Assembly (NCBI RefSeq): GCF_000292915.1
Contig: NC_018514.1
Span: 1,178,001-1,242,000, forward strand
Direction: 5' to 3'
DNA length: 64,000 bases
From: Burkholderia cepacia GG4
GTDB taxonomy: Bacteria; Pseudomonadota; Gammaproteobacteria; Burkholderiales; Burkholderiaceae
The translations under genes and the position numbers were made by a program. Each line of letters starts with the position of its first letter. Position 1 is the first letter of the stretch. Positions 17,955-26,085 of this stretch are shown piece by piece. The notes below the pieces were generated by a model. The model was given only the letters and a program-made list of their open reading frames with translations. It searched no databases and was not told the origin of the DNA.

Positions 17955-18598
17955 TCAAGGTGCTCATCGCCGACGACCATACGCTCGTGCGCGACGGTCT
18001 GCGGCACATTCTCCAGAATGCCACCGGTTTCGAAGTGGCCGGCGAAGCGTGCGACGGCCCGTCGACGATCGCGCTGGTTCGTTCGACACCCGCGCAGGTG
18101 CTGGTACTCGACCTGTCGATGCCGGGCCGCAACGGCGTCGAGCTGATCAAGCAGATCAAGGACGAGAAGCCCGCGCTGCGCGTGCTCGTGCTGACGATGC
18201 ACGCGGAACAGCAATACGCGGTGCGCGCGTTCCGCGCGGGCGCGTCGGGCTATCTGACGAAGGAAAGCGCGAGCGCCGAGCTGGTCGGCGCGGTCACCAA
18301 GGTCGCGTCGGGCGGCGTCTACGTGAGCCTCGCGATGGCCGAGCAGTTCGCGCAGAGCCTGAACGAGCCGGCCGAGACGCTGCCGCACCAGCGGCTGTCC
18401 GATCGCGAATTCGACGTATTCCGGCGCATCGCCGCCGGGCAGACGCTGACCGAGATCGCGCAGGCGCTGTGCGTGAGCGCGAAGACGGTCAGCACCTACA
18501 AGACGCGGATCCTGGAAAAGATGCAGATGCCGCACGAAGCCGCGCTGGTCCGTTACGCGATGCGACACAAGCTGCTCGACGAAACGGACGACGTCTAG
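17951..18598 (+). CDS. NarL/FixJ-family response regulator
   Basis: A 215-residue regulator. The receiver (1-120) has the acidic pair Asp8-Asp9, phospho-acceptor Asp54 in LVLDLSMPGRNG, a switch Thr in VLTMHAE and Lys in LTKESA. The C-terminal LuxR-type helix-turn-helix (about 150-210) contains LSDREFDVFRRIAAGQTLTEIAQALCVSAKTVSTYKTRI. It is the cognate regulator of the CHASE-PAS kinase by coupling. NarL-type dimers often bind 18-bp dyads with six-base spacers; one such dyad (TTGTAGG-N6-CCTACAA) is found at 30424-30451, but a link is speculative. Confidence 0.94.
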   Translation: MIKVLIADDHTLVRDGLRHILQNATGFEVAGEACDGPSTIALVRSTPAQVLVLDLSMPGRNGVELIKQIKDEKPALRVLVLTMHAEQQYAVRAFRAGASGYLTKESASAELVGAVTKVASGGVYVSLAMAEQFAQSLNEPAETLPHQRLSDREFDVFRRIAAGQTLTEIAQALCVSAKTVSTYKTRILEKMQMPHEAALVRYAMRHKLLDETDDV

Positions 18599-18615
18599 CC
18601 GCCGAAACCGGCGGC
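18598..18615 (+). terminator. short hairpin immediately after the regulator gene
   Basis: GCCGCCG-AAAC-CGGCGGC forms a 7-bp stem that begins at the last base of the stop codon. There is no T-run; it sits between convergent genes and may end the operon weakly. Confidence 0.35.
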
Positions 18616-18661
18616 CTGCGCCGGCCACGCGACCCGCGGCCGGTTGAACGAGGTACGGCGG

Positions 18662-19066
18662 TTACTTGGCGGGCACCGGGCACGCGAGATCGCCTTCCTC
18701 GCAGGACAGGTAACCCTTCAGCGTCTCGTTGCGGGTCTTGGTCAGATCGTCGAGGCAGGTCGACACGACCATCGGATACACGCTGCCGCCCTCGGCGTTC
18801 GCGCTGGAGAAATTGCATTCGGCATCGCGGTAGGCGATCCACGCGCGCTGCGCATTCACGAGCTTCTCGGCGAGCGGCCTGGCATCGCGCAGGCGTGCAG
18901 TAACGGCCTGGTAGGTGCGGTTCAGCTCCGCGTCGGATTTCTTGTACGCGCGGTCGGCACACACCGTCATCGCCGCCTGATCCTTCGCGTCCGCACAATT
19001 CGCCTGCGCGTGGGCAACGTTCGCCGCCAGCGCCAGCGAGCACAGCAGACCGGTCAAGACACGCAT
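18662..19066 (-). CDS. LprI-family (DUF1311) secreted lysozyme-inhibitor-like protein
   Basis: A 134-residue protein with a clear Sec signal peptide (MRVLTGLLCSLALAANVAHAQ, cut after AHA). The mature part shows the LprI/DUF1311 pattern: paired cysteines in NCADAKDQAAMTVCADRAYKKSD, the LNRTYQAV helix and AQRAWIAYRDAECNF. Family members such as Mycobacterium LprI inhibit lysozyme; most others are uncharacterised. Periplasmic location is expected; no lipobox is present. AGGAG lies six bases before the ATG, which excludes the longer frame. Single-gene unit, convergent with the response regulator. Confidence 0.85.
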   Translation of the reverse strand: MRVLTGLLCSLALAANVAHAQANCADAKDQAAMTVCADRAYKKSDAELNRTYQAVTARLRDARPLAEKLVNAQRAWIAYRDAECNFSSANAEGGSVYPMVVSTCLDDLTKTRNETLKGYLSCEEGDLACPVPAK

Positions 19067-19392
19067 GGATGCTCCTGGTTTGTTGTTCGTTGAAGTCGTG
19101 GAACCCGGTGCCGGTTGCCCTGCCGCGCCTCGGCGCGCGGCAACACCGTCCGCGATGCTAGCGCACGCGCGGATGGTTGTCAGCCGGCGCCTTGCATATC
19201 GGCCCCTCACGCCTACACTGGGAAATTGGTACGCCGTTTCAGGCTCGCGCTATTGCACGCATCCCGTCTTCGCTTCCGCAGCAATCCTCAGCGCATTTCG
19301 CGTTCGCGACGCCGAGCGGGCATGACGTGTCGTCAGCCGGTTTCCTCCGCCCAGCACAACGCGCAAGCGCCATCGCTCATCTGGAGGAAATC
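19067..19392. other. gene-free divergent region
   Basis: No gene supported. It separates the leftward LprI gene from the rightward DUF1326 gene and ends with the GGAGG ribosome binding site of the latter. I see no convincing dyad. Confidence 0.45.
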
Positions 19393-19995
19393 ATGAGCTA
19401 CCACCTGGAAGGCCGTCTGCTCGAGGTCTGCAACTGTCGCGTACTGTGCCCGTGCTGGATCGGCGAGGATCCGGATTTCGGCGTGTGCGACACCATCGTC
19501 GCATGGCATGTCGACAAGGGCACCGTCGACGGCGTCGACGTCGGCGGCAACACGATCGCCGCGGTGTGTCGCGTGCCGGGCAACATCCTGCAAGGCAACT
19601 GGACGGCCGCGATCTACGTCAGCGACACGGCGTCCGATGCGCAGGAGCAGGCGCTGCTCAAGGTCTATACGGGCCAGGCCGGCGGTCCGATCGCCGAGCT
19701 CGCGAAACTGATCGGCAAGGTGGTGTCGATCGAGCGTGCGCCGATCAGGTTCGATGTCGTCGGCGCCCGCGGCACGCTGTCGATCGGCACCGACTACCAC
19801 GCGGAACTCGAGCCGTATCTCGGTCCGAGCGGCGCGCAGACCACGCTGACCGACACCGTGTTCTCGACGGTGCCCGGCGCGCCCGTGTTCGTCGGCAAGG
19901 CACCCGTCTACCGGTCGAAGAACGCGGCGATCGGCATCGACGTCGATCTGAAGGATCACAACGCGCTGCAGAGCACGTTCCTGTTCGACGCCTGA
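19393..19995 (+). CDS. DUF1326 protein, cysteine-rich N-terminus
   Basis: A 200-residue soluble protein of the DUF1326 family. The N-terminus holds the family's cysteine cluster (CNCRVLCPCWIGEDPDFGVCD, cysteines at about 14, 16, 20, 22 and 32), which looks like a metal or cofactor site. The rest is a beta-rich domain. GGAGG sits seven bases before the ATG. The next gene (24 bases downstream) encodes a DUF2182 membrane protein; these two families occur together in many bacteria, so they probably work as a unit, perhaps in metal handling. No function is established that I can name. Confidence 0.85.
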   Translation: MSYHLEGRLLEVCNCRVLCPCWIGEDPDFGVCDTIVAWHVDKGTVDGVDVGGNTIAAVCRVPGNILQGNWTAAIYVSDTASDAQEQALLKVYTGQAGGPIAELAKLIGKVVSIERAPIRFDVVGARGTLSIGTDYHAELEPYLGPSGAQTTLTDTVFSTVPGAPVFVGKAPVYRSKNAAIGIDVDLKDHNALQSTFLFDA

Positions 19996-20018
19996 ATCGC
20001 GATCGCGCCTGAACGATC

Positions 20019-20807
20019 ATGGCCGCGCGGTTGCACCGGCGCCTGTTTCCGCTCGTGCTCGCGAGTCTCGTCGGGTTCGCATGGGTCACGCTGTGGGCGT
20101 GGACGCGCAGCCCGTACGGACGCTATCTCGCGCACGGCGACGACACGTCGTCCCTGCCGTTCAGCACGCTGTGCCGCGCGCTGCCGGGCGGTGCGTGGTG
20201 GCTGCCGGCCGTGTTCGACGCGGCGGCCTGGACGCTGATGATCCTCGCGATGATGCTGCCGACGACGCTGTCGCTGTTCGACACGTTCGCGCGCGTCGTA
20301 TCGGGCCGCCCCGACCGGGCATGGCTGCTCGCACTCGTCGGCCTCGGTTACGTGGCCGCCTGGAGCGGCTTCGGGCTCGTCGCACACGGCCTGCACACGC
20401 TGCTGCTGACGGGCGTCGCGCACGTGCCGGCGCTGGCGTGGCGCGGCTGGCTGATCGGCGCGGCCGTATTCGCGCTCGCCGGCGCGTTTCAGTTCAGCGG
20501 GTTGAAGGCGCGCTGTCTCGACCGTTGCCGCACGCCTCTCGGTTTCGTGATCGGCCGCTGGCGCGGCCGCACGCCGTTGCGGAACGCGTTCGCGCTGGGC
20601 GCCAGTCATGGACTCTTCTGCGTCGGGTGCTGCTGGGCGCTGATGCTGCTGATGTTCGTCGTCGGTGCCGGCAGTCTCGGCTGGATGCTGTCGCTCGCCG
20701 CGCTGATGGCCGTCGAAAAGAACGCCGTGTGGGGGCGGCAACTCACCGCGCCGCTCGGCGTCGCGCTGTTCGGCGCGGCCGTGCTGATCGTCGCCGGCCA
20801 CGCGTGA
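20019..20807 (+). CDS. DUF2182 integral membrane protein
   Basis: A 262-residue inner-membrane protein with about six helices, classed as a DUF2182 'predicted metal-binding integral membrane protein'. The recognisable segments are AWTLMILAMMLPT (family-typical methionine-rich helix), the loop CLDRCRTPLGFVIGRWR and SHGLFCVGCCWALMLLMFVVG. The Cys, His and Met residues in or near helices are plausible metal ligands. It is co-directional with DUF1326 and is followed eight bases later by a DMT transporter gene, forming a three-gene operon. Confidence 0.85.
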   Translation: MAARLHRRLFPLVLASLVGFAWVTLWAWTRSPYGRYLAHGDDTSSLPFSTLCRALPGGAWWLPAVFDAAAWTLMILAMMLPTTLSLFDTFARVVSGRPDRAWLLALVGLGYVAAWSGFGLVAHGLHTLLLTGVAHVPALAWRGWLIGAAVFALAGAFQFSGLKARCLDRCRTPLGFVIGRWRGRTPLRNAFALGASHGLFCVGCCWALMLLMFVVGAGSLGWMLSLAALMAVEKNAVWGRQLTAPLGVALFGAAVLIVAGHA

Positions 20808-20815
20808 GGCCCGCG

Positions 20816-21709
20816 ATGCGCCCGCCCGCCTCCGCATTCGAGTCGCACGTGCGGCCGGGCGTGCGCGTCGTCGCGCTGACGTCGGTCGCGATGCTTGCGT
20901 TTGCATCGAATTCGCTGCTGTGCCGGCTCGCCCTGCAGGCCGGACGGATCGATGCGGCCAGCTTCGGCAGCCTGCGCCTCGTGTCGGGCGCGCTGATGCT
21001 CGCGATCGTCGCGCGCGCGGGTGCGCGGCGGCCCGCCCAGCCCGCAGACTGGCCCGCGGCGGCGATGCTGTTCGCGTATGTCGCGTGCTTCTCGTTTGCG
21101 TACCTGACCGTCAGCGCCGCAACCGGCGCGCTGATCCTGTTCGGCGCGGTGCAGCTGACGATGTTCGCGGCAGGATGGCGCGCCGGCGAACGGTTCGCCC
21201 CCGCGGGCTGGGCCGGATTCGGCGCCGCGCTGGGCGGATTGCTGTATCTCGTATCGCCGGGGCTGGCCGCACCGTCGCCGAGCGGCGCTGCACTGATGAC
21301 GGCCGCCGGCGTCGCGTGGGGAATCTATTCGATACGGGGCCGTCGACCGGCCGATCCGGTCGCCGCGACCGCTGGCAATTTCCTGCGGGCCGCGCCAATG
21401 GCACTCGCGTTGAGCGCCGCGCTCGTCGCCCGCATCCACCTGACACCGGCCGGCGCCGCGCTCGCCGTGCTTTCCGGCGCACTGACGTCGGGCATCGGTT
21501 ACGTGATCTGGTATGCCGCGCTGCGACACCTGACGGCGATGCGCGCCGCGGCGGTCCAGTTGTCCGTGCCGCCGATCGCCGCGTGCGGCGCCGTGCTGTT
21601 CTTGTCGGAACAGCCGACATGGCGGCTCGCGCTCGCGTCGGCCGCGATCCTCGGCGGTGTCGGTGCCGTGCTCGCGAGCCGTGCCCGCCACGCGGGCGCC
21701 GGATCGTGA
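20816..21709 (+). CDS. EamA/DMT-family transporter
   Basis: A 297-residue membrane protein with ten predicted helices in two EamA repeats (about 20-145 and 160-290). Features include SLRLVSGALMLAIVAR and GYVIWYAALRHLTAMRAAAVQLSVPPIAACGAVLFLSEQPTW, the usual end of the second repeat. DMT exporters move amino acids and other small metabolites; the substrate is unknown. ATG at 20816 lies eight bases after the DUF2182 stop; GTG at 20804 is possible and would overlap it. Probably co-transcribed with the DUF1326/DUF2182 pair, though a functional link is not proven. Confidence 0.85.
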   Translation: MRPPASAFESHVRPGVRVVALTSVAMLAFASNSLLCRLALQAGRIDAASFGSLRLVSGALMLAIVARAGARRPAQPADWPAAAMLFAYVACFSFAYLTVSAATGALILFGAVQLTMFAAGWRAGERFAPAGWAGFGAALGGLLYLVSPGLAAPSPSGAALMTAAGVAWGIYSIRGRRPADPVAATAGNFLRAAPMALALSAALVARIHLTPAGAALAVLSGALTSGIGYVIWYAALRHLTAMRAAAVQLSVPPIAACGAVLFLSEQPTWRLALASAAILGGVGAVLASRARHAGAGS

Positions 21710-21761
21710 TGCCGATCGGCCGCACCGCGCGCGCCGCTTCTCGTTCGAGGCCGCACCAATG

Positions 21762-21795
21762 AAAAACCCGCGCACGTATGTCGTGCGCGGGTTTC
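21762..21795 (-). terminator. Rho-independent terminator of the DUF4148 gene
   Basis: A perfect 13-bp stem (AAACCCGCGCACG at 21764-21776 with CGTGCGCGGGTTT at 21782-21794) and a five-base loop. On the minus strand the stem runs into a T-tract. It lies about 45 bases after the stop at 21839. It could also stop rightward transcription from the DMT gene. Confidence 0.8.
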
Positions 21796-21838
21796 GGGGA
21801 AGCGACTACCGGGACACCCGTCGCGGGTGCGTGCCGGC

Positions 21839-22168
21839 TTAGTGACCGAAGTACAGCGACGAACGGTCGGCAGCGGCCGGCACGACCACGCGCTGCCCCG
21901 CCTGCGACGTCGCGACCGGGTTCGCGCCGTAGCCCGTTGCGTCAGCTTGCGCGCCGGTGTTCTGCGCGGCAGCGATCTTCGCCTGGGCGGCCTGGATGTT
22001 TTCCGGGTAGTTCATCCAGTCGTTCGGGTTGTAACCGGCCTTTTCGAGCTGGGCCAGCTCGGCGCGCACTTGCGCGCGCGTCAGCGGCTGCTGGTTCGAT
22101 TGAGCGAACGACACGACCGGTGCGGCCACCAGAGCGGCCAGTGCAACTGCCTTGATCAGCGATTTCAT
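21839..22168 (-). CDS. DUF4148 secreted small protein
   Basis: A 109-residue protein with a Sec signal peptide (MKSLIKAVALAALVAAPVVSFAQ). The mature part has the DUF4148 core: LTRAQVRAELAQLEKAGYNPNDWMNYPENIQAAQAKIA. This family is almost limited to Burkholderiales, usually in many copies per genome; function unknown. AGGT/GGAGG-type sequence (CTGGAGGTAACGCATC) precedes the ATG. It has its own promoter candidate and terminator, so it is a monocistronic unit. A paralogue lies at 48837-49139. Confidence 0.88.
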   Translation of the reverse strand: MKSLIKAVALAALVAAPVVSFAQSNQQPLTRAQVRAELAQLEKAGYNPNDWMNYPENIQAAQAKIAAAQNTGAQADATGYGANPVATSQAGQRVVVPAAADRSSLYFGH

Positions 22169-22233
22169 GATGCGTTACCTCCAGATTGTTTTGTCAGGCG
22201 CTTCGGACTCGGTAGTCGTTGCGCATGAGTAGA

Positions 22234-22262
22234 AGTCTAGGAGGCACCGCCATCAGGGTAAA
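22234..22262 (-). promoter_or_regulatory. sigma-70-like promoter of the DUF4148 gene
   Basis: On the minus strand: TTTACC, 17 bases, TAGACT, followed about 65 bases later by the start codon at 22168. Both boxes are two bases from consensus and the spacing is optimal. Confidence 0.45.
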
Positions 22263-22301
22263 TACTTAAATCACGAATTCACTGTTGACCCAAACCGGAC
22301 A

Positions 22302-22331
22302 ATCGGACGGGAATAAGCCTATTCGTCCGAT
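22302..22331. repeat. interrupted inverted repeat between DUF4148 and PilZ genes
   Basis: ATCGGACG-GG-AATA pairs with TATT-CGTCCGAT around the loop AGCC (a 12-bp stem with a two-base bulge). It lies 64 bases after the PilZ-gene stop and 135 bases before the DUF4148 start. It has no T-run, so operator or RNA-stability hairpin are both possible. Confidence 0.45.
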
Positions 22332-22394
22332 GATTATCGGCGTTCATGCGCGAAATGCCGCACGGCCCGGCCCCCGGCGCGCTGCGGCCGCGTG

Positions 22395-23270
22395 TCAGCG
22401 CAGGTGATCGGAATCCGCCGACGCCATCAGCCGGTCGAACAGCAGCGCCTTGAGGCGCACCAGGTCGTCGGCACTGGTTGCGCCGAACGCCGCGTGATGA
22501 AGCGTCAGCGCCGACGCCGCCGGATCGGCATGGGTGGCCCGCACCGTGGCATCGAGCACCAACCGCTCGACGCGTTCGCCCAGCGCATACGGCAGCAGCA
22601 CGCGTAGCGGCTCGCCGGTCGCCGCGATCGGCCGGTCGGCGGCAAGCGACAGCCCGCTCAGGCTGATGTCGTGCACCATCCCGATGACTTCCACCCCGTC
22701 CGCGCCGGCGGTGCAGCAGGCGGCGATCCGCACCGGCACGCGCGGCTCCGCACGCGTGCGCAGCCGGTCGACGAAGCCGGGCGGCGACAGGATCATGAAC
22801 GGCGCGGCGCCCGGCGCCTGCACCGACTCGATCGTCGCGCCGAAACGGAACACCGCGGCACGGCCGATCGCGACCGCTTCGATGTCGTCCCCGCGCGCGA
22901 AATCGAGCACGGCCGCCGGCTGCGGCTCGACGAACAGCGCACCCGACGCAGCGCTGCCGATCAGCCGGCAGCGTTGCAGCGCGCGCGTCGCGCCGACCCG
23001 CCGGCGGATGCCGATCGCGGCGCCCGCCGACAAGTCCATGCGCGTGGCGGGCGCCGGCGCGCCGTGCACGTGCGGATCGGTTGCAGCGTCATCGCGCCGG
23101 CGTACCGGCCGGAAATGGTCGAACAGGAAAGCATGCTGCGCGGCATCGCGCAGTGTCGTGCCGGCTGGCAGCAGCGCGGCGCCGTCGGCATCGTAGAGAT
23201 CGAAGCCGAGCGGGACGCCGGCGGCGAGATCGTCGCGCGCGAGCGCGACATAGTCGGTGGGATGCCGCAT
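22395..23270 (-). CDS. PilZ-domain c-di-GMP-binding protein, YcgR-like
   Basis: A 291-residue protein. The N-terminal part includes a domain (about 85-175) like the YcgR N-terminal region, and the C-terminal PilZ domain (about 180-285) has the c-di-GMP signature: an arginine pair around RTRAEPRVPVRIA (RxxxR) and HDISLSGLSL (D/NxSxxG). YcgR-type proteins slow flagellar rotation when c-di-GMP is high. ATG 23270 (MRHPTDYVAL) is chosen; the frame is open to 23309 with another ATG. The gene follows the penicillin-binding protein gene at 78 bases and may be co-transcribed. Confidence 0.85.
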   Translation of the reverse strand: MRHPTDYVALARDDLAAGVPLGFDLYDADGAALLPAGTTLRDAAQHAFLFDHFRPVRRRDDAATDPHVHGAPAPATRMDLSAGAAIGIRRRVGATRALQRCRLIGSAASGALFVEPQPAAVLDFARGDDIEAVAIGRAAVFRFGATIESVQAPGAAPFMILSPPGFVDRLRTRAEPRVPVRIAACCTAGADGVEVIGMVHDISLSGLSLAADRPIAATGEPLRVLLPYALGERVERLVLDATVRATHADPAASALTLHHAAFGATSADDLVRLKALLFDRLMASADSDHLR

Positions 23271-23348
23271 CGGAAAAGCGCGGAGCGATCGCGCGAGCTG
23301 TCGTGACAACTTGATTACGGCAGCTTCGCGCGAATTCTGAACCGCTGC

Positions 23349-25877
23349 TTACTCCGAACCGCTGCTCGAGTCGGGTGAGACCGGGGCCGGGGCCGGGGCC
23401 GGGGCCGGCGTGGCCGAAGGCGCGACAGCCGGCGCGGCGCCAAGGCCCGCACTGCCGCCGCCCGTTGCCGGCGGCTGCGCGGGCTGCGGTTGCGACGCCC
23501 CCGCCGACAGCGCCGCGGCCGACGCAGCAACCTCGGACGCCGGGACCCACTCCTCGACGATGCCGCCGGATGCCGCAGCGGGCGCCGATGCCGCGGAAGC
23601 GGCCGACGCCGCCTCCGCGTCGGCCTCGGGCTGACGCTCGATACGCTGCGTCCTGACGGACACCGGCGCCTTCTTCGGCTCGGGCCTGAACCATCCGTCG
23701 AACAGGTCCGTCACGCGTTCGCGCACCGACGCGAACCAGCCCGGCGACGGCTCGGTATCGAATTTCATCTTCGCGTCGACGATCCGTGCGCGCTGCGCGC
23801 GCTGGAAAAAGTCGCCGACGATCGGCAGCGCGCTGTGCGCACCCTGCCCCCAGTAGTCGCTGCGCAGCGTCACGCGGCCGTCGTCGAAGCCGACCCACGC
23901 GCCGGCGACGAGGCCGGGCTGCATCAGGATGAACCAGCCGTCGGCGTTGTCCTGCGTCGTACCGGTCTTGCCGGCCACGTCGCCGCGAATCCCGAAGCGC
24001 GTGCGAATGCTGCCGCCGGTGCCGCGCGTCACGACGTCGCGCATCACGTCGAGCAGCGTCTTGTCGGTTTCGGCGTCGAGCGCGCGCTCGGGCGGCGCCG
24101 ACGCGTATTCGGCGAGCACGGCGCCCTGGCGATTCTCGATGCGCGTCACCATCTGCGGCTCGACGTAAAGCCCGCCGTTCGCGATCGTCGCGTACGACGC
24201 GACCATCTCCTTCAGCGTCACCGGGCTCGTGCCGAGCGCGAGCGACGGCACGCGCTCGAGCGGGCTTTCGCGCACGCCCATGTCGCGCGCGAGCCGCGCC
24301 ACGGCCGCCGGCCCGACTTTCTCCATCACCTGCGCGGTGATCCGGTTGCGCGACAGCGCGACCGCGTCGCGCAGCGTCATCGGCTTGCCCGACGGCGGCA
24401 CGTCGTCGTTCGGCCGCCACACCTCGCCGCCCTTCATCGGGATCTCGACCGCCTGGTCGACGAACGTGTCGTCCGGCTTCATCCCGTTCGCGAACGCGAC
24501 GCCATAGACGAACGGCTTGAAGGTCGAACCCGGCTGACGCCGTGCCTGCGCGACGTGATCGAACGGCTCGTTGGTGAAGTCGCGGCTGCCGACCCACGCG
24601 CGGATCTGCCCGTCGCGCGGATCGATCGCGATGAAACCGGCCTGCACGTCGGTCTTCGTCTTGCACAGCGCGCGCAGGAAGCCGCGATCAGCGGCGAGCT
24701 GCTTCATCGCGGCCGCATCGTTCTTGCCGGCATCCTGCGCGGCCTTGTACTCGGGCGACTCGCGCATGAAGGTGCGGAACACCTCGTTGTCGGTGCCGCA
24801 GCCGTCGCGGCCGCTCCATGCGTTGTTCGCGATCCCCTGCAACTGGTTCGCCTGCAGCGTCAGCGCCTGGGTCGCCATCTGCTGCAGCCGCGAATCGATC
24901 GTGGTACGCACGATCAGCCCGTCGGAGTAGATGTTGTAGTCGTTGCGGTCGGCCCAGCCGATCAGCCACTTGCGCAGCTGCTGCGCGAAGTGCGGGGCGG
25001 GCCCGGGCGGCTCCTTCTGGCGCTCGAAGTCGATGCGCAGCGGCCGGCGCTGCAGTTGCGCGAATTGCGCGGGCGACAGCTTGCCGTACTTCACCATCTG
25101 GCCGAGCACCGTGTTGCGGCGCTGCAGCGCGCGCTCGGGGTTCAGCACCGGGTTGTAGTAGCTGTTGCCCTTCAGCATCCCGACGAGCGTCGCGCTGTCG
25201 AGCACGTCGAGCTCGTCGGCGGACTTGTCGAAGTAGGTGCGCGCGGCCATCTCGACACCGTACGCGTTGTACAGGAACGGCACCGTGTTCAGGTAAGTCT
25301 CGAGGATCTGGTCCTTGCTGTAGATGGCCTCGATCTTCAGCGCGGTGATCGCCTCCTTCACCTTGCGCGTGAGCGTCGGCGCGCGGCCGATCTCGTCCGG
25401 ATACAGGTTGCGCGCGAGCTGCTGCGTGATCGTCGAGCCGCCCTGGCGGTCGCCCGAGAACGTGTGAAGCGCGGCCGACGCCGTGCGCTTCCAGTCGAGG
25501 CCATGATGCTCGTAGAAGCGATGGTCCTCGGTCGCGATCAGCGCGTCGACCATGTGCGGCGAAATCTGCTTGAGCGGCACCCACTCGCGGTTCGACGGCT
25601 TGAATTCCGCCAGCAGCTTGCCGTCGGCGGACAGCACCTGCGCGGGCTGGTCGACGCGCGCCTTGCGGATGTCGCCGATGCCTGGCGTGAACGGAATCAG
25701 CACGACCACGTACAGCGCGAACAGCGCCGGCACGGCGGCGGCCGCGAGCAGCACGCTGCGGCGCGTCGGATGGCGGAGATGGTGCCAGGCGCTGGCCAGG
25801 ACACGCTTGACGGGCACGGCGGCAGCGGCCGCGACGGGTTGGGCGCGCGCGACCCATTTGGCACAGAGGTCACGCAC
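23349..25877 (-). CDS. class A penicillin-binding protein (bifunctional PBP1-type)
   Basis: About 842 residues. A single N-terminal membrane anchor (SVLLAAAAVPALFALYVVVLIPF) precedes a GT51 glycosyltransferase (about 80-260; catalytic Glu in ATEDHRFYEHHG, second motif GGSTITQQLARN) and a transpeptidase (about 390-690) with SxxK as GSTFKPF, SxN as SRN and KTG as GKTGTTQDN. The enzyme polymerises and crosslinks peptidoglycan in the periplasm. The C-terminal 120 residues are Ala/Pro/Ser-rich and end in Pro-Ala repeats encoded by a hexanucleotide repeat. The start is uncertain: GTG at 25877 or 25886, or ATG at 25979. Sequence order is like mrcA/ponA, but the tail is unusual. Confidence 0.92.
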   Translation of the reverse strand: MRDLCAKWVARAQPVAAAAAVPVKRVLASAWHHLRHPTRRSVLLAAAAVPALFALYVVVLIPFTPGIGDIRKARVDQPAQVLSADGKLLAEFKPSNREWVPLKQISPHMVDALIATEDHRFYEHHGLDWKRTASAALHTFSGDRQGGSTITQQLARNLYPDEIGRAPTLTRKVKEAITALKIEAIYSKDQILETYLNTVPFLYNAYGVEMAARTYFDKSADELDVLDSATLVGMLKGNSYYNPVLNPERALQRRNTVLGQMVKYGKLSPAQFAQLQRRPLRIDFERQKEPPGPAPHFAQQLRKWLIGWADRNDYNIYSDGLIVRTTIDSRLQQMATQALTLQANQLQGIANNAWSGRDGCGTDNEVFRTFMRESPEYKAAQDAGKNDAAAMKQLAADRGFLRALCKTKTDVQAGFIAIDPRDGQIRAWVGSRDFTNEPFDHVAQARRQPGSTFKPFVYGVAFANGMKPDDTFVDQAVEIPMKGGEVWRPNDDVPPSGKPMTLRDAVALSRNRITAQVMEKVGPAAVARLARDMGVRESPLERVPSLALGTSPVTLKEMVASYATIANGGLYVEPQMVTRIENRQGAVLAEYASAPPERALDAETDKTLLDVMRDVVTRGTGGSIRTRFGIRGDVAGKTGTTQDNADGWFILMQPGLVAGAWVGFDDGRVTLRSDYWGQGAHSALPIVGDFFQRAQRARIVDAKMKFDTEPSPGWFASVRERVTDLFDGWFRPEPKKAPVSVRTQRIERQPEADAEAASAASAASAPAAASGGIVEEWVPASEVAASAAALSAGASQPQPAQPPATGGGSAGLGAAPAVAPSATPAPAPAPAPVSPDSSSGSE
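23381..23408. repeat. CCGGGG hexanucleotide repeat inside the PBP gene
   Basis: Four full CCGGGG units plus CCGG. On the coding (minus) strand they read as Pro-Ala codon pairs near the C-terminus. Unit gain or loss would change tail length without a frameshift. Confidence 0.8.
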
Positions 25878-26014
25878 TGACGACACGTTTCGGCGATTCA
25901 CGCGGGTGGGGGATCTGCTGGAAAGGCTGCATCGTACCAAAACTCGCGCGGCACACCGACTGCTGGCTGTCCGGTGCACGCACGAACGACGTCCGGCCGC
26001 GCTCGCCTACGCGC

Positions 26015-26049
26015 AAAAAAAGCGCGCGCCCCGCAACGGGAGCGCGCGC
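26015..26049 (-). terminator. Rho-independent terminator of the hydroxyproline dehydratase gene
   Basis: On the minus strand an 8-bp GCGCGCGC stem plus a 4-bp CCCG/CGGG stem (one-base bulge, CAA-type loop) is followed by seven T residues. It begins about 37 bases after the stop at 26086. Confidence 0.8.
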
Positions 26050-26085
26050 CAAGCCTGGTACAACGGGGGAGCCGTGCGCCGACGG

